Positions 26,147 through 34,478 of a stretch of DNA of 64,000 nt are shown here, in pieces. The stretch is from Trichocoleus desertorum NBK24 (GTDB lineage: Bacteria; Cyanobacteriota; Cyanobacteriia; FACHB-46). Below the pieces are notes generated by a model that was given only the letters and a program-made list of their open reading frames with translations, did no database searches and was not told the DNA's origin. Where the stretch lies: the NCBI RefSeq assembly GCF_030409055.1, contig NZ_CP116619.1:653628-717627 (forward strand), read 5' to 3'. Each line of letters opens with the position of its first letter. The first letter of the stretch is position 1. A program made the position numbers and the translations under genes.

Positions 26147-27167
26147 TTGGAAAGCCTCAATTGTTCTGAAACCTCACTCACTGCTTCTCAAATTGACGAT
26201 CTATGTTTGGCAGCCTCCAAAATGAGCGGGGCGGCTCGTCGGAGCTATCAAGCGCAGATGACGTTGAAGTATTGTGACGGGAATGCTCGCATGGCTGAGC
26301 GTGTGTTTGGGTGGGGCCGAAACAATATCGAAGTGGGATTAGCAGAACAGCGCAGTGGCATCATTTGTGTCGGCGCTCAAGCGGGCTATAGCGGGAGCAA
26401 ACGATGGGAGGAGAAGCCCTCTGAAGTGGCAGCAGCGTTACGAGCACTGGCAGAAGCGCAGGCTCAACAAGACCCAACGTTTGAAAGCTCAGTCGCTTAC
26501 ACCCGATTAACGGCTCAGCAAGCATTAGCACAACTACGCCAGCAGGGATTTGCTCCAGAGCAGTTGCCAGTGCCTAGTACAATGGCCGTGATTCTCAATC
26601 GGATGGGGTACCGATTGCAACCCGTGGTGAAGGCGAAACCCCAAAAAACTTCCCGAAACAGACGCCATCTTTGACAACATCAGCGCGAAAGATTCCGGTT
26701 CAAACAGCGGTCGTGTCAAACGATTAAGCATTGACTGCAAAGCGACGGTTGCCATTGGGGAATATTCACGAGGTGGAAAAACCAGGGGCAATATCAAGGC
26801 GAGTGATCATGATATGGGCTGTGAGGAAAAATATATTCCCTGTGGCATTGTGGATGAGGACAGTGGACAATTGCATATCTTCTTTGGTAGTTCCTACAAA
26901 ACGAGTGATTTCATTGTCGATACGCTTGAAAATTGGTGGAATGGACTGTCTAGCACTCAGCAAGCAAAGACTAAACGCTTGCAACTGAAAGTAGATAACG
27001 GAGCGGAAAGTAGCGGGATTCGGACCCAATTCCTCAAGCGGATGGTCAAGTTTTCAGACCAAATTGGCAAGCCCATTCAGTTGCTTTATTACCCGCCATA
27101 TCACAGCAAATACAATCCAATTGAACGATGTTGGGGAATTTTGGAACAACATTGGAACGGCACTCAA
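26147..27167 (+). pseudogene. ISAzo13-like transposase, frameshifted and truncated
   Basis: First segment 26147-26674 (TTG start, AAGGAG eight bases upstream): MTLKYCDGNARMAERVFGWG and GIICVGAQAGYSGSKRWEEK are marks of ISAzo13-family transposases. At the A6 run 26643-26648 the frame changes by +1 and continues as LPETDAIFDNISAKDSG, RLSIDCKATVAIGEYSRGG, DHDMGCEEKYIPCGIVDED, then YNPIERCWGILEQHWNGTQ. At 27167 it is cut by the 3' end of an antisense group II intron; the last about 90 residues expected for the family are missing and do not reappear after the intron and IS200 element. Not functional. Confidence 0.85.
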
Positions 27168-29037
27168 ATCGGGATAGGGAGAAACCTCGCAGTTCCCCCC
27201 TCCCACACCACCTGGCATACGGGTCCGTACCAAGGCGGTTCAATCGAGTTGAATGTCAAATCAGTCGCTAAGTTTTGGTAGTCCCTGTCTGTTGAAGTAA
27301 TCGTTGCTTAACGCCAGTTGAACGCCAGGTGTATGGCAAATCCGCCACGGTCCTTTGTTACTCCACGCAGTGGTATGAGCCAACAACGGTGGAACGCCTA
27401 ACGCTATCAACTCCCACTTGCGCCGCCGATAGGTTTTCCATTGTTTCCACAATGCACAACGCAATCGACGACGAATCCAGCTATCGAGGTCTTTGAATTG
27501 CCGGATGGTTTCGGCAAATCCAAAGTAGGCTTTCCATCCTCGCAGGTATCGGGATAACTCGGCTATCCGTTCCTGCCAGTTCACACTTCGAGTCCGGCGA
27601 GTCAATTGCCGCACTCGGTGCTTGAATCGCCGAATGGCTTCATTAGCCACTTTCCGTCGATGCAGTCCTCCGCTTGCTGTGAAGCTGAATCCCAGAAACT
27701 TGCGCTCATGAGGGCGAGCCACTGCGCTCTTGCTCTGATTAATCTTGAGCTTGAGGCGATGGGTGATGAATCGGCTAATGCTCGCCATCACTCGTTCCCC
27801 GGCTCGTTGACTGCACACATAAATGTTGCAATCATCCCCGTAGCGCACAAACTGGTGTCCTCGTCTCTCTAATTCCTTGTCCAGTTCATCTAAAACGACG
27901 TTGGACAGGAATGGTGAAAGTGGTCCACCCTGGGCTGCTCCTTCGTGGCGAGGGCTCACTAAGCCATTCTCTAAAACACCAGCTTCCAGATACGCTCGGA
28001 TTAATTGAAGCGCTCGGACATCGCTAATCCGTTGACTTAGGGCACTCAAGAGGCGGTCATGATTCACTCGGTCGAAGAATTTCTCCAAATCGAGGTCAAC
28101 CACCCATTCATACCCTGCTTTGAGGTAGCTTTGCGCTTGTGCTACGGCTTGATGGGCCGACCGCCGAGGGCGAAATCCGTAGCTGTGTTCAGAGAAGCTT
28201 CTATCCCACTTTGCTTGCAGAACCTGCAAAGTTGCCTGCTGAATCAGGCGATCTAATACAGTGGGAATGCAAAGTTGGCGAACTCCTGTACCATTCGGTT
28301 TTGGGATTGCCACCTTCCTAACCGGCTGTGGTCTGTAAACCCCACGAAGAAGACGTTCCTTGATGTCGAGCCAGTGAGCTTTGAGGTAGTTTGGTAGTTC
28401 CTCGACGGTCATTCCGTCTACCCCAGGGGCTCCTTGATTCTGCATCACACGCTTCAGCGCTGGGAGCAAGTTACTTCGTTGACAAATTTCCTCCATTAAC
28501 GCTGCATCAAACATCGGGCTTTGGGAAGGCTGTCCCGCTATGAGTAAATCAGCCGTTCCCGCATTCGCCCCAGGCTTCACCTGCTCTCGTGCGGGAGACG
28601 CTCCTTGCGAAGTTATCTGCCTTTTAGAATTACTCATAGGTTCCAGGTCTTATTCACCACTCTCGATTGTTTGGACCTTCAGCAATCGCTTGCCTACTAT
28701 GTCCGCTGCTGACTTCTGCGTCAGGGTTAGAGCAGATTGCTCTACTCTCAGTCCGTTTGAACATGCCACAGACCTCCCGGAGTAAGTTCACACACTTTTG
28801 GTACACAACCGCTGGATTTACGTTGCCGGTGCTTGATGGATATGGACTTTGTGATCTCATGCTCACTCGTCCCACCTTCACGCCTCTGATCCAGTTTCTA
28901 TTCGTCGGCTCATACCTTTGCTCCACGCTTCCTTCAGACCTTACCTCGCGATAACGCCCTTGCGCTTCACTACCCTTCACCTCCATCAGGTTGGGAAAGG
29001 ACTTTCACCTCCTAGCGTGTCCACATGTCCGGCACAC
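27168..29037 (-). mobile_element. Group II intron, minus strand
   Basis: Proposed 5' end is GTGTG at 29037-29033, matching the GUGYG consensus, followed by the conserved CTAGGAGGTGAAAGTCC. Proposed 3' end is CCCGAT at 27173-27168 (ends in AY). Upstream of it are recognisable domain V sequence (GAACCGCCTTGGTACGGACC ... GTATGCCAGGTGGTG) and domain VI. Length about 1870 nt, including the maturase gene. The 435 bases between the maturase start and the intron 5' end are ribozyme domains I-III rather than coding sequence. 5' exon side is the terminal hairpin of an IS200-type element; 3' exon side is the broken ISAzo13 gene. Confidence 0.85.
27261..28637 (-). CDS. ltrA: Group II intron reverse transcriptase/maturase
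   Basis: 458 residues. RT core motifs: RKVAIPKPNGTGVRQLCIPT, DLDLEKFFDRVNHDRL, EGAAQGGPLSPFLSNVVLDE (about 232-251) and the active site VRYGDDCNIYV (266-269 YGDD; many group II RTs have YADD). Thumb/maturase X domain: KFLGFSFTASGGLHRRKVAN and LSRYLRGWKAYFGFAETIRQ. It ends at NDYFNRQGLPKLSD with no HNH endonuclease domain, typical of En-minus introns such as group IIC. The reading frame is intact, so retrohoming is possible. It splices its intron and reverse transcribes it into new targets. Confidence 0.93.
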   Translation of the reverse strand: MSNSKRQITSQGASPAREQVKPGANAGTADLLIAGQPSQSPMFDAALMEEICQRSNLLPALKRVMQNQGAPGVDGMTVEELPNYLKAHWLDIKERLLRGVYRPQPVRKVAIPKPNGTGVRQLCIPTVLDRLIQQATLQVLQAKWDRSFSEHSYGFRPRRSAHQAVAQAQSYLKAGYEWVVDLDLEKFFDRVNHDRLLSALSQRISDVRALQLIRAYLEAGVLENGLVSPRHEGAAQGGPLSPFLSNVVLDELDKELERRGHQFVRYGDDCNIYVCSQRAGERVMASISRFITHRLKLKINQSKSAVARPHERKFLGFSFTASGGLHRRKVANEAIRRFKHRVRQLTRRTRSVNWQERIAELSRYLRGWKAYFGFAETIRQFKDLDSWIRRRLRCALWKQWKTYRRRKWELIALGVPPLLAHTTAWSNKGPWRICHTPGVQLALSNDYFNRQGLPKLSD

Positions 29038-29043
29038 ATGAAC

Positions 29044-29067
29044 TACCCCGCCGCAAGCAGCGGGGTA
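29044..29067 (-). other. IS200 right-end hairpin and probable intron target hairpin
   Basis: Perfect 8-bp GC-rich stem with an 8-base loop, six bases upstream (minus strand) of the intron's GTGTG. It is the DNA hairpin expected at an IS200/IS605 end and also has the form of the stem-loops next to which group IIC introns insert. Confidence 0.7.
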
Positions 29068-29073
29068 TCAGCT

Positions 29074-29517
29074 TCAAAAGAGAGCTAATTGCTCATCTCG
29101 ATGTAGTTGCAGATACTCCTTGCCCTGCTTTTTGACATACCTGGCAATCATGCCTTCATCCCCATGCTTGCCCACCGTACTCGCAAAGTAACCGTCACTC
29201 CAAAACTCCCCACCCCACAGCTGCTTTTTTACCCCTGGACACCGTTTGAATACCTCTCGCCCTGTTAGACTCTTGAGCATCGTCACCAACTTCGTCACAC
29301 TGTACGTCGGCACCGACTGAATTAGGAAATGCACGTGGTCTTTGTCGATCCCAATCTCGACAAACTTAATCTCATAACGCTTCTCGATTTCAAGGCAGAC
29401 CTCACGTAAGACTGCATCAACCTGTTCATCAAACACAGCCCGTCGATACTTTGCAGGAAACACCAAGTGATATAACAAAACAGTAACGTTATGACTCTTG
29501 TGAATGTACTCACTCAT
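29074..29517 (-). CDS. tnpA: IS200/IS605-type Y1 transposase TnpA
   Basis: 147 residues, normal family length. HUH motif H61-V62-H63 in DKDHVHFLIQSVP and the candidate nucleophile Y127 in IARYVKKQG; N-terminal NVTVLLYHLVFPAKYRR is typical. It performs single-strand peel-and-paste transposition using end hairpins, which are present on both sides. The gene is intact and probably active. It lies just upstream (same strand) of the group II intron. Confidence 0.93.
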   Translation of the reverse strand: MSEYIHKSHNVTVLLYHLVFPAKYRRAVFDEQVDAVLREVCLEIEKRYEIKFVEIGIDKDHVHFLIQSVPTYSVTKLVTMLKSLTGREVFKRCPGVKKQLWGGEFWSDGYFASTVGKHGDEGMIARYVKKQGKEYLQLHRDEQLALF

Positions 29518-29701
29518 CCTGGCATTTTACGCCCCGAGGGGCGGGGAATCTACCCGCAGAGATTGAATTTTTGATCCTGTCAGCTTTATGTGGATTTTGC
29601 GGAATACTGAATGAAGTTGCTGCTTCATCATTTCTTCACCATGAGATTGGTGATCGCTGAAGGGCTTCTCCACTGCATCTCCGAAATTTCTCTGTACTGC
29701 T

Positions 29702-31171
29702 ATGACTGATTTTTCTGGCAGAGCTTACAAAAGTCCCAAGCTAGATATTCGTGCTCCTGGCAAGCTGAACTTGTCACAATTTCGAGGTTGGCCAGGATAC
29801 CGAATGCTAGCGCTGCTGATCAGTGATGTTTTAGCCTTGGGAATGGCTTGGCAGATTGCGGCACATTTAAATCAATTTTATTCACCCCTCCCACCAGAAC
29901 TAAATTGGTGGAGTTGGTTAGGTCTGCCAAGTCTGTTTTGGTTCTTTGCTGCGGCGACGTTGCTGTTTTTTGCTTATGGAGGGCTGTACTCTTCAGCAAC
30001 GCAGTGGAAAAACTACCTCCGGGCCGGCAAGTTGGTGAGCATGGTTTATTTGCTCTCACTGGTAATGGGCTACTTCTATGATCCCAAGCTTGATCCACCG
30101 CGATCGCTATTCTTTACAGCTTGGTTGAGTAGTGTCGGGTTAGTAATAGGATTTCGGCTATTAACAACCTTGATTTTGCGTCAATTTGAGCAAAGCCAGT
30201 CTCCGATTCCTGTTTTTTTGATTGCTCCAGGCGATCGCTTATCCGCTTTAGCCCATGTATTAGAAAAGCGGCTAAATTTCAAGGGTCAGGATGCTTCACG
30301 GTACCGAGTTGTTGGGGCAGCACTGGCAACTACCGCTCATGCTCCAACGACTCTACAAACCATTTTGGCCTCCAAAGCCAAAGAGGTTCTAGTCGAGAAT
30401 TTACCGGACACTGCACTGGCCTCCGCCCTCTACTGGCAGTTGCGTCGTCAAGGCATTACTTTGCGGTTGTTACCTTCTAGCGTAGATATGTTGCATCGTC
30501 GTGGTTTGCCCGAAATTTTTGCTGGCTTACCGACTCTGCGAGTAGAACCGCGTTTCTTAAGCAGCTTGGAATATGGCTTGAAGCGTTGGATGGATATTTT
30601 TGGGGCTTCGGTGGGAGTAATTCTTTTATCACCTCTCTTTTTGACTGTAGCGATCGCCATCAAATTGTCTTCTCCAGGCCCCATCTTTTTCCGTCAAGAA
30701 CGGATGGGGTTGCATGGCAAAGTCTTTCAGATGTGGAAATTCCGCACGATGGTGACAGAAGCCGAAGCATTACAGGCTCAGTTAGAAGCTTGTAATGAGA
30801 TCAAAGGAGGAGTCATGTTCAAAATCAGGCATGATCCTCGGATTACTCGCCTCGGTCGTTTCTTGAGATCTACTAGTATTGATGAATTGCCCCAACTCTT
30901 TAATGTCTTGCTCGGCCAGATGAGTCTGGTTGGTCCGCGTCCTTTGCCCCTAAGAGATGTGGAGCGCTTTGACACCTGGCACCACATTCGCCACCAAGTT
31001 CTGCCTGGTATTACTGGTTTGTGGCAAGTTTCGGGACGCTCTGATATTGCCGATTTTGGAGATGCTGTGCGGCTAGATCTTTACTACATTGACAACTGGT
31101 CGCTCAACTTAGACCTCGATATTTTGGTAGAAACTTGCCGTATCGTTTTGTTTGGTAAAGGTGCATACTAA
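29702..31171 (+). CDS. Polyprenyl-phosphate sugar-1-phosphate transferase (WbaP/WcaJ-like)
   Basis: 489 residues. Four or five N-terminal membrane helices (about 30-165), a soluble middle domain (about 185-275) and the C-terminal bacterial sugar transferase domain starting [19 protein letters not shown]. Catalytic region: [39 protein letters not shown] (Asp-Glu pair), [15 protein letters not shown] and [15 protein letters not shown]. It starts glycan assembly by moving hexose-1-phosphate onto undecaprenyl phosphate. No operator is evident in the 140 bases before it; its position right after the mobile cluster suggests the cluster split a once continuous glycan locus. Confidence 0.93.
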   Translation: MTDFSGRAYKSPKLDIRAPGKLNLSQFRGWPGYRMLALLISDVLALGMAWQIAAHLNQFYSPLPPELNWWSWLGLPSLFWFFAAATLLFFAYGGLYSSATQWKNYLRAGKLVSMVYLLSLVMGYFYDPKLDPPRSLFFTAWLSSVGLVIGFRLLTTLILRQFEQSQSPIPVFLIAPGDRLSALAHVLEKRLNFKGQDASRYRVVGAALATTAHAPTTLQTILASKAKEVLVENLPDTALASALYWQLRRQGITLRLLPSSVDMLHRRGLPEIFAGLPTLRVEPRFLSSLEYGLKRWMDIFGASVGVILLSPLFLTVAIAIKLSSPGPIFFRQERMGLHGKVFQMWKFRTMVTEAEALQAQLEACNEIKGGVMFKIRHDPRITRLGRFLRSTSIDELPQLFNVLLGQMSLVGPRPLPLRDVERFDTWHHIRHQVLPGITGLWQVSGRSDIADFGDAVRLDLYYIDNWSLNLDLDILVETCRIVLFGKGAY

Positions 31172-31188
31172 ACTCTCTATACAAGCCC

Positions 31189-33759
31189 ATGACTGGCGAT
31201 CGCCCTCTAATAAAAAAAGCCCCATTTGAAGCTTCTAATCCCAAAAGTTCCCTTTTAGGATTACTAGTAGCTTGTTTCTATGTGCTCTTCACGCTGCTTC
31301 CTGACAGCAATACCTTAGTAGTTTCGTGGCCTTGGGTGTTTCTGTGGCAAGTTGGTTTAGCTTGCTTGCCCCTCTGGCTTTTATGGATGGTCTGGCATCG
31401 GCAAGAATTTCTTTGGTTAGGCAATGGCTTAGATGCGATCGCAGGTCTTATCGCTGTTGGACTGATTGCTTCAGCTAGCGTCGCCGAGTTTCCTATGCAA
31501 GCTCGTTGGTATACTTGGGCAGCTTTATGTGTTCTGGCTGGCTTGTATGCGCTCAACTACAAACTGCAAACTCCTCGCGATCGCTACAACCTACTAGTGG
31601 GGCAAGGGTACTTAGATCTAGCCTTCATTATCGTAAGTCTTAGTTTGTGGCTAACCCAAACGATCTTGCCAGAACTGAATCGGCTGCAAGCCCTACGCCA
31701 GTCAGGTGTCCATCTCTCACTAAACCTCTCAACATTAGAGTTACGAAATTGGGCACCGATCGGTCACCCCAACTATGTAGCAGGCTATCTCCTCCTAGCT
31801 CTCCCTCTGCTCCTAGCGCTGAGTATTTTGCAAACTGGAAAGCAACGTTGGCTTTGGCTGACAGGAGTAGGATTGGGGTTGATTACCCTTTACACAACAG
31901 GTTCACGAGGCGGTTGGTTAGGCTTAGCAGCGCTATGTATTGTTGGGTTCATCGCCTTGCTCTGGCGTAGCTCCCTTCCCCGTTTTTGGTTAGGCTTAGG
32001 GGGGCTTTTCATGCTGGCTTTTTTGAGCTTTTCAGCCTTCACGAATGATCGCCTCAAAATAGCAATTACTGCCATACTCAGCGGTCAACTAAGCAGCGAC
32101 TTTGCCTACCGAGTAATTACTGCTGTAACAGGTTGGCAGATGGGAATCGTGCATCCAGTCTTGGGGGCTGGCCCTGGTAGTGTCCCGATTGTCTATCAGC
32201 AATATCGTCCCGGATGGGCAGGCCGAGAAGCGGAATTAACCTACCAACTCCACAGTACTCCTGTGCAAATTTGGGCTGAGTTAGGTTTGTGGGGAATTGG
32301 GACAAGTTTAATTGCGATCGCTCTCCTCACCTACTTAAGCAGTCGCTGGCTAAGTGAAATTTCATCTAATGCTGCTTCTATTCAACACTCAGATCCAGTT
32401 CTCGTTTGGAGTATCTTGGCAGGTCTTTTGGGCTACGGAATTAGTAGCTTGACCGATTACCAGCTCGACAATGTTTGCATCAGTGGCACGCTGATACTTT
32501 TTATCGCCATCCTCGCTGCTATCTTTCGCGAGACTTTTGCCGAGACCACAGCGATCGCCCTACCTAAATTTTCAATTACAGGACGAGCTGCTCAAGGCAT
32601 AACTTATGCTGGGTTGGGTTTGCTTTTCGTAGTCAGCATCTGGCTCGTTCCGATTCATCGAGCTTGGCAACTATCGAGTCAAGGTTTTATTGCCCTAAGC
32701 CGAGAAAACATACCTGGCTTTGTTCAGAGCCTTAGTCAAGCTACTCAGTTAGCACCTTGGGAACCTTATTATCCTTACCAGCTAGGTTGGAACTTGGGAA
32801 ATCTGAGTTTGCAGACCAACGACCCACAACAACAAAACCAGCTTCAAGCGGATGCTATTGCTTGGTTGCAAAAAGGAATTCAAGCGTCTCCTTACCAGGA
32901 ATTTGGTCACAGCAACCTAGCTTGGCTCTTGTTGAATCAAAATCCTCAAGCGGCAACCCAACAGTTTGTTCGCTCTGCTCAGCTTATTCCCGCTAAACGA
33001 GGCGTGTTTTATGGCTTGGGACTGAGCTTATTAGCTCAAGGCAAAGTTGATTTGGCTACAGAAGCAGTGGCCTTGGAAGCCTTACGCGATCCATTAATCA
33101 TTACTAGCCCCGTTTGGCGATCGCCTACTCTCCAACCTCTCTACGCACCCATGCTGGATCGTGTTACAGCAAAATGCACAGAGCTACTACAAGCTCCCGC
33201 TCAGTCAGAGCCAATTCGTACTTACTGCTATCAACTACGAGGTGGGGTGCACTGGTGGCGTGGCAATTTTCAATCAGCGCACGCAGATTGGGACACCTAC
33301 GGCAGTCCTCTGAGCCAAGTTGTCCTGAAATTAGCGGAAGGCAAAGCTGTAGAGCCACAATTACAATCTTTGCCTAATTCATCAGGTAAATTAGCGATCG
33401 CCGCTTGGCTTGCCCCCACTCAACGCCAAACTCTTTTGGAACAAGCGTGGATACAAGTAGAACAATCTACGCCTCCCCCAGCCCTCATACAAACCTTAGC
33501 CACAGATATGAATCAAATGAATACATTTGACCAGTGGCTTAAGCAAAATACGGCTACTCCTCAATACCGTCGTACTCGTACGGGATTTGGCACTTTAAGT
33601 CGCCATGTGGATGGTCCTGCCCCTACAGATTTCCTCTCTGTCATTGAAAATTCGGTGATTATCCATTTCTTCCCTGAGCTATTGGCTGTTCCACCATACA
33701 TACCTGCATGGGATTTGGCTCTACAAAAGTCACGTTATGCTCTCGTTCAAGCTCTTTAA
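31189..33759 (+). CDS. O-antigen ligase-like (Wzy/WaaL) membrane protein with TPR tail
   Basis: 856 residues. About residues 20-480 contain 10-12 membrane helices. The Wzy_C/O-antigen ligase region is near LYTTGSRGGWLGLAALCIVG and HPVLGAGPGSVPIVYQQYRP with a long extracytoplasmic loop (ELTYQLHSTPVQIWAELG). From about 500 on it is soluble and TPR-like (GFIALSRENIPGFVQSLSQA, WLLLNQNPQAATQQFVRSAQ). It may polymerise or ligate polyprenyl-linked glycan outside the membrane, possibly to protein or lipid. It begins 17 bases after the initiating transferase, so they are cotranscribed. Confidence 0.9.
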   Translation: MTGDRPLIKKAPFEASNPKSSLLGLLVACFYVLFTLLPDSNTLVVSWPWVFLWQVGLACLPLWLLWMVWHRQEFLWLGNGLDAIAGLIAVGLIASASVAEFPMQARWYTWAALCVLAGLYALNYKLQTPRDRYNLLVGQGYLDLAFIIVSLSLWLTQTILPELNRLQALRQSGVHLSLNLSTLELRNWAPIGHPNYVAGYLLLALPLLLALSILQTGKQRWLWLTGVGLGLITLYTTGSRGGWLGLAALCIVGFIALLWRSSLPRFWLGLGGLFMLAFLSFSAFTNDRLKIAITAILSGQLSSDFAYRVITAVTGWQMGIVHPVLGAGPGSVPIVYQQYRPGWAGREAELTYQLHSTPVQIWAELGLWGIGTSLIAIALLTYLSSRWLSEISSNAASIQHSDPVLVWSILAGLLGYGISSLTDYQLDNVCISGTLILFIAILAAIFRETFAETTAIALPKFSITGRAAQGITYAGLGLLFVVSIWLVPIHRAWQLSSQGFIALSRENIPGFVQSLSQATQLAPWEPYYPYQLGWNLGNLSLQTNDPQQQNQLQADAIAWLQKGIQASPYQEFGHSNLAWLLLNQNPQAATQQFVRSAQLIPAKRGVFYGLGLSLLAQGKVDLATEAVALEALRDPLIITSPVWRSPTLQPLYAPMLDRVTAKCTELLQAPAQSEPIRTYCYQLRGGVHWWRGNFQSAHADWDTYGSPLSQVVLKLAEGKAVEPQLQSLPNSSGKLAIAAWLAPTQRQTLLEQAWIQVEQSTPPPALIQTLATDMNQMNTFDQWLKQNTATPQYRRTRTGFGTLSRHVDGPAPTDFLSVIENSVIIHFFPELLAVPPYIPAWDLALQKSRYALVQAL

Positions 33760-33860
33760 CATTTCGTTCTGACACTGAAGATATAGTGATGATTCGGCAT
33801 AGATAACTTCTTCGGATAAACACTGACAACGCCTAGAAACCTGATCTCTGAGCTTTCCAA

Positions 33861-34322
33861 GTGGGTAACCTAAAAAGTGAGGCTCTAATTACTACTCAAC
33901 ATCTTTACCAACTGCTACCTATGACCAGCTTTAATGACTATATGGAAGTGCGTCAAGCCAAACTAAAGCGTAAACAAAGAACTGCCGCGCTCATATCAGC
34001 AGCATGTTTCATGGGCTCCACTGTTTTTGCGATTGCCAACTTTATCGTTAAAGACTTACAGCAGCTCAGCCAGCCAGTTGAAACTCCTCAAGAATCCATA
34101 AATTCTCATCTAGAGCTCCAAGAGAATGGATATAACCTTGTTCTACAGCGAGAACCCCAAAATCAAACTGCTCTAGATGGTTTAGTGCAAGTTCGCTTAC
34201 AAATGAAGGACTTCCAGGGAGCACAGAAACCTCTACAACAACTCATAAAACTAAACCCCACAAGACAAGACTATCAAGCTTTATTGGAGCAAGTCAAACA
34301 TAAAGCAAGCGATCGCAAGTAA
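33861..34322 (+). CDS. Small membrane-anchored TPR protein
   Basis: 153 residues from GTG 33861, or 133 from ATG 33921 (MTSFNDYMEVRQAKLKRKQR), which is perhaps better because the basic segment directly precedes the membrane helix (AALISAACFMGSTVFAIANF). The C-terminal part carries one or two TPR units (ENGYNLVLQREPQNQTALDG, GAQKPLQQLIKLNPTRQDY). I cannot name a function. It follows the ligase-like gene, also TPR-tailed, so it may interact with it at the membrane. Confidence 0.7.
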   Translation: MGNLKSEALITTQHLYQLLPMTSFNDYMEVRQAKLKRKQRTAALISAACFMGSTVFAIANFIVKDLQQLSQPVETPQESINSHLELQENGYNLVLQREPQNQTALDGLVQVRLQMKDFQGAQKPLQQLIKLNPTRQDYQALLEQVKHKASDRK

Positions 34323-34478
34323 TACTCCAACATGGAGCATGCGAAACCTTTTGGGAATAGAAACTAGGAATGAAGATGTTATTTTTGAAAACGAAAGCAT
34401 AACTAACAACAGGCTTTAATTTTCGTATTTCACACATAGATTTTCATTCCCATACCATGTAGTTTTGCAGAACGTCTC

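Larger units (their letters stand above)
29038..29560 (-). mobile_element. IS200-type element (TnpA only)
   Basis: A single Y1 transposase gene bracketed by subterminal hairpins: TACCCCGC/GCGGGGTA (29044-29051 with 29060-29067) after the gene's stop, and CCCCG...CGGGG (29532-29546) before its start. There is no TnpB/IscB gene. Exact ends are approximate; the right end must lie close to 29038, where the group II intron begins. Confidence 0.75.

Noticed and set aside
28654-28986. 110-residue minus-strand reading frame upstream of the maturase
   Set aside because: It lies wholly in the intron 5' ribozyme domains (after GTGTG...GGAGGTGAAAGTCC), with atypical composition; conserved RNA sequence explains it.
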